Assembly: GCA_033782935.1 (NCBI GenBank)
Contig: JAWQEG010000004.1
Location: forward strand, 1,922,001-1,986,000
Direction: 5' to 3'
Length of the DNA stretch: 64,000 bases
Source: Petrolisthes cinctipes
Taxonomy: Eukaryota > Arthropoda > Malacostraca > Decapoda > Porcellanidae
The position numbers were made by a program, and so were the translations under genes. Below the pieces are notes generated by a model. It saw nothing but the letters and a program-made list of their open reading frames with translations. It made no database searches and was not told where the DNA came from. Shown here one piece after another: positions 36,310 through 50,600 of this stretch (its first letter is position 1; every line of letters starts with the position of its first letter).

Positions 36310-38658
36310 AGGTGCCCAAAAGTCGATATGTGCATGCATCTTCTGTACCCGTTTATATCTCAAATTCAGGCTCAAAACACCCGAAAATTCGATATTTTTG
36401 GGTCCCAGAAGCGATTTGTACATGCCTACTCAGTGCTAGAATATTTTTAAAATATAAGCCCAAAACATGCTAAAAATCGATATTTTAGGTGCCCAAAGTC
36501 GATATCTCAAATTCAGGCCAAAAACACCCAAAAATTCGATATTTTGGGGTCCCAGAAGCAATCTGTACATGCCTACTCCGTGTTAGAGTATTTTCAATAT
36601 ACAGGCCCAAAACATACTGAAAATCGATCTTTTAGGTGCCCAAAAGTCTATAGGTGGATGCATCTTCTGTACCCGTTTATATCTCAAATTCAGGCTCAAA
36701 ACACCCGAAAATTCGATATTTTGGGGTCCCAGAAGCGATCTGTACATGCCTACTCAGTGCTAGAATATTTTCAAAATATAGGCCCAAAACATGCTAAAAA
36801 TCGATATTTTAGGTGCCCAAAGTCGATATTTCAAATTCAGGCCCAAAACACCCAAAAATTCGATATTTTGGGGTCCCAGAAGCGAACTGTACATGCCTAC
36901 TCACATGCAGGCCCAAAACATGCTGAAAATCGATATTTTAGGTGAACAAAGTTAACATGTGTATGCATCTTCTGCACTCGTTTATATCTCAAATTCAACC
37001 TCAAAACACCCGATAATTTAATAATTTTGAGTCCCAGAAGCGATCTGTACGTGTCTAGTCAGTGCTAGAATGTTTTCAAAATATAGGCTTAAAACATGCT
37101 AAAAATCGATATTTTAAGTGTCCAAAGTCGATACCCGAAAAGTCGGTATTTTTGGGTCCCAGAAGCGATCTGTACATCCCTATTCCTAGTTTGAATGTTT
37201 TCAAGATACAGACCCAAAACATGCTTAAAATCGATATTTTTGGTGCCCAAAAGTCGATATGTGCATGCATCTTCTGTACCCGTTTATATCTCAAATTCAG
37301 GCTCAAAACACCCGAAAATTCGATATTTTGGGGTCCCAGAAGCGATTTGTACATGCCTACTCAGTGCTAGAATATTTTTAAAATATAGGCCCAAAACATG
37401 CTAAAAATCGATATTTTAGGTGCCCAAAGTCGATATCTCAAATTTGGACCCAAAACACCCAAAAATTCTATATTTTGGGGTCCCAGAAGCAATCTGTACA
37501 TGCCTACTCCGTGTTAGAGTATTTTCAATATACAGGCCCAAAACATACTGAAAATCGATCTTTTAGGTGCCCAAAAGTCTATAGGTGGATGCATCTTCTG
37601 TACCCGTTTATATCTCAAATTCAGGCTCAAAACACCCGAAAATTCGATATTTTGGGGTCCCAGAAGCGATCTGTACATGCCTACTCAGTGCTAGAATATT
37701 TTCAAAATATAGGCCCAAAACATGCTAAAAATCGATATTTTAGGTGCCCAAAGTCGATATTTCAAATTCAGGCCCAAAACACCCAAAAATTCGATATTTT
37801 GGGGTCCCAGAAGCGAACTGTACATGCCTACTCACATGCAGGCCCAAAACATGCTGAAAATCGATATTTTAGGTGAACAAAGTTAACATGTGTATGCATC
37901 TTCTGCACTCGTTTATATCTCAAATTCAACCTCAAAACACCCGATAATTTAATAATTTTGAGTCCCAGAAGCGATCTGTACGTGTCTAGTCAGTGCTAGA
38001 ATGTTTTCAAAATATAGGCTTAAAACATGCTAAAAATCGATATTTTAAGTGTCCAAAGTCGATATGTGGATGCATCTTCTGTACCCGTTTATATCTCAAA
38101 TTCAGGCTCAAAACACCCGAAAAGTCGGTATTTTTGGGTCCCAGAAGCGATCTGTACATCCCTATTCCTAGTTTGAATGTTTTCAAGATACAGACCCAAA
38201 ACATGCTTAAAATCGATATTTTTGGTGCCCAAAAGTCGATATGTGCATGCATCTTCTGTACCCGTTTATATCTCAAATTCAGGCTCAAAACACCCGAAAA
38301 TTCGATATTTTGGGGTCCCAGAAGCGATTTGTACATGCCTACTCAGTGCTAGAATATTTTTAAAATATAGGACCAAAACATGCTAAAAATCGATATTTTA
38401 GGTGCCCAAAGTCGATATCTCAAATTTGGACCCAAAACACCCAAAAATTCTATATTTTGGGGTCCCAGAAGCAATCTGTACATGCCTTCTCCGTGTTAGA
38501 GTATTTTCAATATACAGGCCCAAAACATACTGAAAATCGATCTTTTAGGTGCCCAAAAGTCTATAGGTGGATGCATCTTCTGTACCCGTTTATATCTCAA
38601 ATTCAGGCTCAAAACACCCGAAAATTCGATATTTTGGGGTCCCAGAAGCGATCTGTAC
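36310..38658. repeat. Tandem modules of 931 and 982 bp (two full, one partial)
   Basis: Blocks begin near 36310, 37241 and 38223. Shared rare markers include GTCTATAGGTGGATGC (36646, 37577, 38559) and GTTTGAATGTTTTCAAG (37189, 38171). The offset changes from 931 to 982 because one copy lacks 51 bp at 37133, where GTCGATA runs straight into CCCGAAAAGTCGG; the sequence at 38064 retains it. The third copy ends near 38658. Confidence 0.88.
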
Positions 38659-41600
38659 TTGCTTACTCCGTGTTAGAGTATTTTCAAAATACAGGCCTAA
38701 AACAAGCTGAAAATCGATATTTTAGGTGACCAAAGTCAACATGTGTATGCATCTTCTGTACCCGTTTATATCCCAAATTCAACCTTAAAACACCCGAAAA
38801 TTCGATATTTTTGGGTCCCAGAAGCGATCTGTACATGCCTACTCAGTGCTAAAATTGTTTCAAAATATAGGCCCAAAAGATGCTAAAAATCGATATTTTA
38901 AGTGTCCAAAGTCGATATGTGCATGCATTATCTGTACCCGTTTATATCTGAAATTCAACCTCAAAACACCCGAAAATTCGATATTTTGGGGTCCCAGAAG
39001 TAATCTGTACATGCCTACTTAGTGCTAGAATATTTTCAAAATATAGGCCCAATACATGCTAAAAATCGATATTTTAGGTCCCCAAAGTAGATATCTCAAA
39101 TTCAGGCCCAAAACACCCGAAAATTCGATATTTTGGGGTCCCAGAAGCGAACTGTATATGCCTACTCCGTGTTAGAGTATTTTCAAAATACAGGCTCAAA
39201 ACATACTGAAAATCGATCTTTTAGGTGCCCAAAAGTCGATATGTAAATGCATCTTCTGTACCCGTTTATATCCCAAATTTAATCTCAAAACACCCGAAAA
39301 TTCGATATTTTTGGGTCCCAGAAGCAATCTGTACATGCCTACTCATTGCTAGAATTTTTTCAAAATATAGGCTCAAAACATGCTAAAAATCGATATTTTA
39401 AGTGTCCAAAGTCGATATGTGGATGCATCATCTGTACCCGTTTATATCTCAAATTCAGGCTCAAAACACCCAAAAATTCTATATTTTGGGGTCCCAGAAG
39501 TGATCTGTACATGCCTACTTAGTGCTAGAATATTTTCAAAATATAGGCCCAAAACATGCCTAAAATCGATATTTTAGGTGCCCAAAGTCGATATCTCAAA
39601 TTCAGGCTCAAAACACCCGAAAATTCGATCTTTTTGGGTCCCAGAAGCGATCTGTACATGCCTACTCCTAGTTAGAGTATTTTCAAAATACAGGCCCAAA
39701 ACATGCTGAAAATCGATATTTTAGGTGCCCAAAGTCAATATGTGCATGTATCTTCTGTACCCGTTTATATCTCAAATTCAGGCTCGAAACACCCGAAAAT
39801 TCGATATTTTTGGGTCCCGGAAGCGATCTGTACATCCCTACTCCTAGTTAGAATGTTTTCAAGATACAGACCCAAAACATGCTCAAAATCGATATTTTAG
39901 GTGCCCAAAAGTCTATATGTGCATGCATCTTCTGTACCCGTTTATATATCAAATTCAGGCTCAAAACACCCGAAAATTCGATATTTTGGGGTCCCAGACG
40001 TGATCTGTACATGCCTACTTAGTGCTAGAATATTTTCAAAATATAAGCCCAATACATGCTAAAAATCGATATTTTAGGTCCCCAAAGTAGATATCTCAAA
40101 TTCAGGCCCAAAACACCCGAAAATTCGATATTTTGGGGTCCCAGAAGCGAACTGTACATGCCTACTTAGTTTTAGAGTATTTTCAAAATACAGGCTCAAA
40201 ACATAGTGAAAATCGATCTTTTAGGTGCCCAAAAGTCGATATTTAAATGCATCTTCTGTACCCGTTTATATCCCAAATTTAACCTCAAAACACCCGAAAA
40301 TTCGATATTTTTGGGTCCCAGAAGCGATCTGTACATGCCTTCTCAGTGCTAGAATTTTTTCAAAATATAGGCTCAAAACATGCTAAAAATCGATATTTTA
40401 AGTGTCCAAAGTCGATATGTGCATGCATCATCTGTACCCGTTTATATCTCAAATTCAGGCTCAAAACACCCTAAAATTCGATATTTTGGGGTCCCAAAAG
40501 CGATCTATACATGCCTACTCAGATGCAGGCCCAAAACATGCGAAAAATCGATATTTTAGGTACGCAAATTGAACATGTGTATGCATCTTCTGCACTCGTT
40601 TATATCTCAAATTCAACCTCAAAACACCCGAAAATTCGATAATTTTGGGTCCCAGAATCGATCTGTACATGTCTAGTCAGTGCTAGAATGTTTTCAAAAT
40701 ATAGGCTCAAAACATGCTAAAAATCGATGTTTTAAGTGTCCAAAGTCGATATGTGCATGCATCATCTGTACCCGTTTATCTCTCAAATTCAGGCTCAAAA
40801 CACCCGAAAATTCGGTATTTTTGGGTCCCTGAAGCGATCTGTACATCCCTACTCCGTGTTAGAGTATTTTCAAAATACAGGCTCAAAACATAGTGAAATC
40901 GATCTTTTAGTTGCCCAAAAGTCGATATTTAAGTGCATCTTCTGTACCCGTTTCTATCCCAAATTTAACCTCAAAACACCCGAAAATTCGATATTTTTGG
41001 GTCCCAGAAGCGATCTGTACATGCCTACTCCTAGTTAGAGTATTTTCAAAATACAGGCCCAAAACATGCTGAAAATCGATATTTTAGGTGCCCAAAGTCA
41101 ATATGTGCATGCATTTTCTGTACCCGTTTATATCTCAAATTCAGGCTCAAAAAACCTGAAAATTCGTCATTTTTGGGTCCTAGAAGCGATCTGTACATGC
41201 CTACTCCTAGTTAGAATGTTTTCAAGATACAGGCCCCAAAAAAGCTCAAAATCGATATTTTAGGTGCCCAAAAGTCGATATGTGCATGCATCTTCTGTAC
41301 ACGTTTATATCTCAAATTCAGACTCAAAACCCCCCAAAATTCGATATTTTGGGGTCCCAGAAGCGATCTGTACATGCCTAATCATAGTTAGAGTATTTTC
41401 AAAATACAGGCCAAAAACATGCTGAAAATCGATATTTTAGGTGCCCAAAGTCAATATGTGCATGCATCTTCTGCACCCGTTTATATCTCAAATTCAGGCT
41501 CAAAACCCCGAAGAATTCGATATTTTGGGGTCCCAGAAACGATCTGTACATGCCTACTCAGTGCTAGAATATTTTCAAAATATAGGCCCAAAACATGCTA

Positions 41601-44600
41601 AAAATCGATATTTTAGGTGCCCAAAGTCGATATCTCAAATTCAGGTCCAAAACACCCAAAAACTCGATATTTTTGGGTCCCAGAAGCGATCTGTACATGC
41701 CTACTCAGTGCTAGAATGTTTTCAAAATTCAGGCCAAAAACGTGCTGAAAATCGATATTTTGTGTCCAAAGTCGATATGTGCATGCATCTGAACCCGTTT
41801 ATATCTCAAATTCAGGCTCAAAACACCCGAAAATTCGGTATTTTTGGGTCCCAGAAGCGATCTGTACATCCCTACTCCTAGTTAGAATGTTTTCAAGATA
41901 CAGACTCAAAACATGCTCAAAATCGATATTTTAGGTGCCCAAAAGTCGATATGTGAATGCATCTTCTGTAACCGTTTATATCTCAAATTCAGGCTCAAAA
42001 CACCCGAAAATTCGATATTTTGGGGTTCCAGAAGCGATCTGTACATGCCTACTCCGTGTTAGAGTATTTTCAAAATACAGGCTCAAAACATAGTGAAAAT
42101 CGATCTTTTAGTTGCCGAAAAGTCGATATTTAAGTGCATCTTCTGTACCCGTTTCTATCCCAAATTTAACCTCAAAACACACGAAAATTCGATATTTTTG
42201 GGTCCCAGAAGTGATCTGTACATGCCTACTCATTGCTAGAATTTTTTCAAAATATAGGCTCAAAACATGCTAAAAATCGATATTTTAAGTGTCCAAAGTC
42301 GATATGTGGATGCATCATCTGTTCCCGTTTATATCTCAAATTCAGGCTCAAAACACCCGAAAATTCGATATTTTGGTGTCCCAGAAGTGATCTGTACATG
42401 CCTACTTAGTGCTAGAATATTTTCCAAATATAGGCCCAAAACATGCTAAAAATCGATATTTAAGGTGCCCAAAGTCGATATCTCAAATTCAGGCCTAAAA
42501 CACCCTAAAATTCGATATTTTGGGGTCCCAGAAGGGAACTGTACATGCCTACTCCGTGTTAGAGTATTTTCAAAATACAGGCCCAAAACATACTCAAAAT
42601 CGATCTTTTAGGTGCCCAAAAGTCGATATGTGCATGCATCTTCTGTACCCGTTTATATCTCAAATTCAGGCTCAAAACACCCGAAAATTCGATATTTTGG
42701 GGTCCCAAAAGCGATATGTACATGACTACTCAGATGCAGGCCCAAAACATGCGAAAAATCGATATTTTAGGTACGCAAATTGAACATGTGTATGCATCTT
42801 CTGCACTCGTTTATATCTCAAATTCAACCTCAAAACACCCGAAAATTCGATAATTTTGGGCCCCAGAAGCGATCTGTACATGTCTAGTCAGTGCTAGAAT
42901 GTTTTCAAAATATAGGCTCAAAACATGCTAAAAATCGATATTTTAAGTGTCCAAAGTCGATATGTGCATGCATCATCTGTACCCGTTTATATCTCAAATT
43001 CAGGCTCAAAAAACCCGAAAATTCGGCATTTTTGGGTCCTAGAAGCGATCTGTACATCCCTACTCCTAGTAAAAATGTTTTCAAGATACAGACCCAAAAC
43101 ATGCTCAAAATCGATATTTTAGGTGCCCAAAAGTCGATATGTGCATGCATCTTCTGTACCCGTTTATATCTCAAATTCAGGCTCAAAACACCCGAAAATT
43201 CGATATTTTGGGGTCCCAGAAGCAAACTGTACATGCCTACTCAGTGCTACAATATTTTCAAATTATAGGCCCAAAACATGCTAAAAATCGATATTTTAGT
43301 TGCCCAAAGTCGATATTTTAAATTCACGCCGAAAACACCCGAAAATTCGATATTTTGGGGTCCCAGAAGCGAACTGTACATGCCTACTCCATGTTAGATT
43401 ATTTTCAAAATATAGGCCCAAAACATGCTAAAAATCGATATTTTAGGTGCCCAAAGTCAGTATGTGCATGCATCTTCTGTACCCGTTTATATCTCAAATT
43501 CAAGCTCAAAACACCCGAAAATTCGGCATTTTTGGGTCCTAAAAGCAATCTGTACATGCCTACTCCTAGTTAGAATATTTTCAAGATACAAACCCAAAAC
43601 ATGCTCAAAATCGATATTTTAGGTGCCCAAAAGTCGATATGTGCATGCATCTTCTGTACCCGTTTATATCTCAAATTCAGGATCAAAACACCCGAAACTT
43701 CGATATTTTGGGGTCCCAGAAGCGATCTGTACATGCCTAATCCTAGTTAGAGTATTTTCAAAATACAGGCCCAAAACATGCTAAAAATCGATATTTTAGG
43801 TGCCCAAAGTCAATATGTGCATGCATCTTCTGTACCCGTTTATATCTCAAATTCAGGCTCAAAACACCGGAAAATTCGATATTTTGGGGTCCCAGAAACG
43901 ATCTGTACATGCCTACTCAGTGCTAGAATATTTTCAAAATATAGGCCCAAAACATGCTAAAAATCGATATTTTAGGTGCCCAAAGTCGATATCTCAAATT
44001 CAGGTCCAAAACACCCGAAAATTCGATATTTTGGGGTCCCAGAAGCGATCTGTACATGCCTACTCCGTGTTAGAGTATTTTCAATATACAGGCCCAAAAC
44101 ATACTGAAAATCGATCTTTTAGTTGCCCAAAAGTCGATATGTGCATGCATCTTCCGTACCCGTTTATATCTCAAATTCAGTCTCAAAACACCCGAAAATT
44201 CGATATTTTGGGGTCCCAGAAGCGATCTGTACATGCTTACTTAGATGCAGGCCCAAAACATGCTAAAAATCGATATTTTTGGTCCCCAAATTGAACATGT
44301 GTATGCATCTTCTGCACTCGTTTATTTCTCAAATTCAACCTCAAAACACCCGAAAATTCGATAATTTTGGGTCCCAGAAGCGATCTGTACATGTCTAGTC
44401 AGTGCTAGAATGTTTTCAAAATATAGGCTCAAAACATGCTAAAAATCGATATTTGAAGTGTCCAAAGTCATTATGTGCATGCATCTTCTGTACCCGTTTA
44501 TATCTCAATTTCAGGCTCAAAACACCCGAAAATTCGATATTTTTGGGTCCCAGAAGCGATCTGTACATACCTACTCAGTGCTAGAATGTTTTCATAATAC

Positions 44601-47600
44601 AGGCCCAAAACATGCTGAAAATCGATATTTTAGGTGCCCAAAGTCAATATGTGCATGCATCTTCTGTACCCGTTTATATCTCAAATTCAGGCTCAAAACC
44701 CCGGAGAATTCGATATTTTGGTGTCCCAGAAGCGATCTGTACATGCCTACTCAGTGCTAGAATATTTTCAAAATATAGTCCCAAAACATGCTAAAAATCG
44801 ATATTTTAGGTGCCCAAAGTCGATATCTCAAATTCAGGCCAAAAACACCCAAAAATTCGATATTTTGGGGTCCCAGAAGCGATCTGTACATGCCTACTCC
44901 GTGTTAGAGTATTTTCAATATACTGAAAATCGATCTTTTAGGTGCCCAAAAGTCGATAATTGCATGCATCTTCTGTACCCGTTTATATCTCAAATTCAGG
45001 CTCAAAACACCCGAAAATTCGATATTTTGGTGTCCCAGAAGCGATCTGTACATGCCTACTCAGATGCAGGCCCAAAACATGCTGAAAATCGATATTTTAG
45101 GTGCCCAAAGTCAACATGTGTATGCATCCTCTGCACTCGTTTATATCTCAAATTCATCCTCAAAACACCCGAAAATTCGATATTTTGGGGTCCCAGAAGC
45201 AATCTGTACTTGCTTACTCCGTGTTAGAGTATTTTCAAAATATAGGCCCAAAACAAGCTGAAAATCGATATTTTAGGTGACCAAAGTCAACATGTGTATG
45301 AATCTTCTGCACCCGTTTATATCCCAAATTCAACCTCAAAACACCCGAAAAATCGATATTTTTGGGTCCCAGAAGCGATCTGTACATGCCTACTCAGTGC
45401 TAGAATTTTTTCAAAATATAGGCTCAAAACATGCTAAAAATCGATATTTTAAGTGTCCAAAGTCGATATGTGCATGCATCATCTGTACCCGTTTATATCT
45501 CAAATTCAGTCTCAAAACACCCGAAAATTCGATATTTTGGGGTCCCAGAGGTGATCTGTACATGCCTACTTAGTGCTAGAATATTTTCAAAATATAGGCC
45601 CAAAACATGCTAAAAATCGATATTTTAGGTCCCCAAAGTCGATATCTCAAATTCAGGCCCAAAACACCCGTAAATTCGATATTTTGGGGTCCCAGAAGCG
45701 AACTGTACATGCCTACTCAGTGTTAGAGTATTTTCAAAATACAGGTTCAAAACATACTGAAAATTGATCTTTTAGGTGCCCAAAAGTCGATATGTAAATG
45801 CATCTTCTGTACCCGTTTATATCCCAAATTTAACCTCAAAACACCCGAAAATTCGATATTTTTGGGTCCCAGAAGCGATCTGTAGATGCCTACTCAGTGC
45901 TTGATTTTTTTCAAAATATAGGCTCAAAACATGCTAAAAATCGATATCATAAGTGTCCAAAGTCGATATGTGCATGCATCATCTGTACCCGTTTATATTT
46001 CAAATTCAGGCTCAAAACACCCGAAAATTCGATATTTTAGGGTCCCAGAAGTGATCTGTACATGCCTACTTAGTGCTAGAATATTTTCAAAATATAGACC
46101 CAAAACATGCTAAAAATCGATATTTAAGGTGCCCAAAGTCAATATCTCAAATTCAGGCCCAAAACACCCGAAAACTCGATATTTTGGGGTCCCAGAAGCG
46201 AACTGTACATGCCTACTCTGTGTTTGAGTATTTTCAAAATACAGGCCCATAACATACTGAAAATCGATCTTTTATGTGCCCAAAAGTCGATATGTGCATG
46301 CATCTTCTGTACCCGTTTATATATCAAATTCAGGCTCCAAACACCCGAAACTTCGATATTTTGGGGTCCCAGAAGCGATGTGTACATGCCTACTCAGATA
46401 CAGGCCCAAACCATGCTGAAAATCGATATTTTAGGTGCCCAAAGTCAATATGTGTATGCATCTTCTGCACTCGTTTATATCCCAAATTCAACCTCAAAAC
46501 ACCCGAAAAATTCGATATTTTTGGGTCCGAGAAGCGATCAGTACATGCCTACTCAGTGCTAGAATGATTTCAAAATATAGGCTGAAAACATGCTAAAAAT
46601 AGATATTTTAAGTGTCCAAAGTAGATATGTGCATGCATCTTCTGTACCCGTTTATATCTCAAATTCAGGCTCAAAACACCCGAAAATTTGGCATTTTTGG
46701 GTCCTAGAAGCGATCTCTACATCCCTACACCTAGTTAGAATGTTTTCAAGATACAGACCCAAAACATGCTCAAAATCGATATTTTAGGTGCCCAAAAGTC
46801 GATATGTGCATGCATCTTCTGTACCCGTTTATATCTCAAATTCAGGCTCAAAACACCCGAAAATTCGATATTTTGGGGTCCCAGAAGCGATCTGTACATT
46901 CCTACTCAGTGCTAGAATATTTTCAAAATATAGGCCCAAAACATGCTAAAAATCGATATTTTAGGTGCCCAAAGTCGATATTTCAAATTCAGGCCCAAAA
47001 CACCCGAAAATTCGATATTTTGGGATCCCAGAAGCGAACTGTACATGCCTACTCCGTATTAGAATATTTTCAAAATACAGGCCCAAAACATACTGAAAAT
47101 CGATCTTTTAGGTGCCCAAATGTCGATATGTGCATGCATCTTCTGTACCCGTTTATATCTCAAATTCAGGCTCCAAACACCCGAAAATTCGATATTTTGG
47201 GGTCCCAAAAGCAAACTGTACATGCCTACTCAGATGCAGGCCCAAAACATGCGAAAAATCGATATTTTAGGTACGCAAATTGAACATGTGTATGCATCTT
47301 CTGCACTCGTTTATATCTCAAATTCAACCTCAAAACACCCGAAAATTCGAAAATTTTTGGCCCCAGAAGCGATCTGTACATGTCTAGTCAGTGCTAGAAT
47401 GTTTTCAAAATATAGGCTCAAAACATGCTAAAAATCGATATTTTAAGTGTCCAAAGTCGATATTTAAATGCATCTTCTGTACCCGTTTATATCCCAAATT
47501 TAACCTCAAAACACCCGAAAATTCGATATTTTTGGGTCCCAGAAGCAATCTGTACATGCCTACTCATTGCTAGAATTTTTTCAAAATATAGGCTCAAAAC

Positions 47601-50600
47601 ATGCTAAAAATCGATATTTTAAGTGTCCAAAGTCGATATGTGGATGCATCATCTGTACCCGTTTATATCTGAAATTCAGGCTCAAAACACCCGAAAATTC
47701 TATATTTTGGGGTCCCAGAAGTGATCTGTACATGCCTACTTATTGCTAGAATATTTTCAAAATATAGGCCCAAAACATGCTAAAAATCGATATTTTAGGT
47801 GCCCAAAGTCGATATCTCAAATTCAGACTCAAAACACCCGAAAATTCGATCTTTTTGGGTCCCAGAAGCGATCTGTACATGCCTACTCCTAGTTAGAGTA
47901 TTTTCAAAATACAGGCCCAAAACATTCTGAAAATCGATATTTTAGGTGCCCAAAGTCAATATGTGCATGTATCTTCTGTACCCGTTTATATCTCAAATTC
48001 AGGCTCAAAACACCCGAAAATTCGATATTTTAGGGTCCCGGAAGCGATCTGTACATGCCTACTCAGTGCAGGAATATTTTCAAAATATAGGCCCAAAACA
48101 TGCTAAAAATCGTTATTTTAGGTGCCGAAAGTCGATATCTCAAATTCAGGTCCAAAGCACCCAAAAACTCGATATTTTGGGGTCCCAGAAGCTATCTGTA
48201 CAGGCCTACTCAGTGCTAGAATGTTTTCAAAATACAGGCCCAAAACATGCTGAAAATCGATTTTTTAAGTGTCCAAAGTCGATATGTGCATGCATCTTCT
48301 GTACCCGTTTATATCTCAATTTTAGGCTCAAAACAACAGAAAATTCGATATTTTTGGGTCCCAGAAGCGATCTGTACATCCCTACTCCTAGTTAGAATGT
48401 TTTCAAGATACAGACCCAAAACATGCTCAAAATCGATATTTTAGGTGCCCAAAAGTCTATATGTGCATGCATCTTCTGTACCCGTTTATATCTCAAATTC
48501 AGGCTCAAAGCACCCGAAAATTCGATATTTTGGGGTCCCAGAAGCGATCTGTACATGCCTACTCAGTGCTAGAATATTTTCAAAATATAGGCCCAAACAT
48601 GCTAAAAATCGATATTTTAGGTCCCCAAAGTCGATATCTCAAATTCAGGCCCAAAACAACCGAAAATTAGATATTTTGGGGTCCCAGAAGCGAACTGTAC
48701 ATGCCTACTCAGTGTTAGAGTATTTTCAAAATACAGGCTCAAAACATAGTGAAAATCGATCTTTTATTTGCCCAAAAGTCGATATTTAAATGCATCTTCT
48801 GTACCCGTTTATATCCCAAATTTAACCACAAAACACCCGAAAATTCGATATTTTTGGGTCCCAGAAGCGATCTGTACATGCCTTCTCAGTGCTAGAATTT
48901 TTTCAAAATATAGGCTCAAAACATGCTAAAAATCGATATTTTAAGTGTCCAAAGTCGATATGTGCATGCATCATCTGTACCCGTTTATATCTCAAATTCA
49001 GGCTCAAAACACCCGAAAATTCGATATTTTGGGGTCCCAGACGTGATCTGTACATGCCTACTTAGTGCTAGATTATTTTCAAAATATAGGCCCAAAACAT
49101 GCTAAAAATCGATATTTAAGGTGCCCAAAGTCGATATCTCAAATTCAGGCCCAAAACACCCTAAAATTAGATATTTTGGGGTCCCAGAAGCGAACTGTAC
49201 ATGCCTACTCCGTGTTAGATATTTTCAAAATACAGGCCCAAAACATACTGACAATCGATCTTTTAGGTGCCCAAAAGTCGATATGTGCATGCATCTTCTG
49301 TACCCGTTTATATCTCAAATTCATGCTCAAAACACCCGAAAATTCGATATTTTGGGGTCCCAAAAGCGATCTGTACATGCCTAGTCAGATGCAGGCCCAA
49401 AACATGCGAAAAATCGATATTTTAGGTACGCAAATTGAACATGTGTATGCATCTTCTGCACTCGTTTATATCTCAAATTCAACCTCAAAACACCCGAAAA
49501 TTCGATAATTTTGGGTCCCAGAAGCGATCTGTACATGTCTAGTCAGTGATAGAATGTTTTCAAAATATAGGCTCAAAACATGCTAAAAATCGATATTTTA
49601 AGTGTCCAAAGTCGATATGTGCATGCATCATCTGTACCCGTTTATATCTCAAATTCAGGCTCAAAACACCCGAAAATTCGGCATTTTTGGGTCCTAGAAG
49701 CGATCTGTACATTCCTACTCCTAGTAAGAATGTTTTCAAGATACAGACCCAAAACATGCTCAAAATCGATATTTTAGGTGCCCAAAAGTCGATATGTGCA
49801 TTCATCTTCTGTACCCGTTTATATCTCAAATTCAGGCTCAAAACACCCGAAAATTCGATATTTTGGGGTACCAGAAGCGATCTGTACATGCCTACTCAGT
49901 GCTACAATATTTTCAAATTATAGGCCCAAAACATGCTAAAAATCGATATTTTAGTTGCCCAAAGTCGATAATTTAAATTCAGGCCCAAAACACCCGAAAA
50001 TTCGATATTTTTGGGTCCCAGAAGCGAACTGTACATGCCTACTCCATGTTAGAGTATTTTCAAAATACAGGCCCAAAACATATTGAAAATCGATCTTTTA
50101 GGTGCCCAAAAGTCGATATGTGCATTCATCTTCTGTACCCGTTTATATCTCAAATTCAGGCTCAAAACACCCGAAAATTCAATATTTTGGGGTCCCAGAA
50201 GCGATCTGTACATGCCTACTCAGTGCTACAATATTTTCAAATTATAGGCCCAAAACATGCTAAAAATCGATATTTTAGTTGCCCAAAGTCGATATTTCAA
50301 ATTCAGGCCCAAAACACCCGAAAATTCGATATTTTTGGGTCCCAGAAGCGAACTGTACATGCCTACTCCGTGTTAGAGTATTTTTAAAATACAGGCCCAA
50401 AACATACTGAAAATCGATCTTTTAGGTGCCCAAAAGACGATATGTGCATGCATCTTCTGTACCCGTTTATATCTCAAATTCAGGCTCCAAACACCCAAAA
50501 ACTCGATATTTTGGGGTCCCAGAAGCGATCTGTACATGCCTACTCAGTGCTAGAATGTTTTCAAAATTCAGGCCAAAAACGTGCTGAAAATCGATATTTT

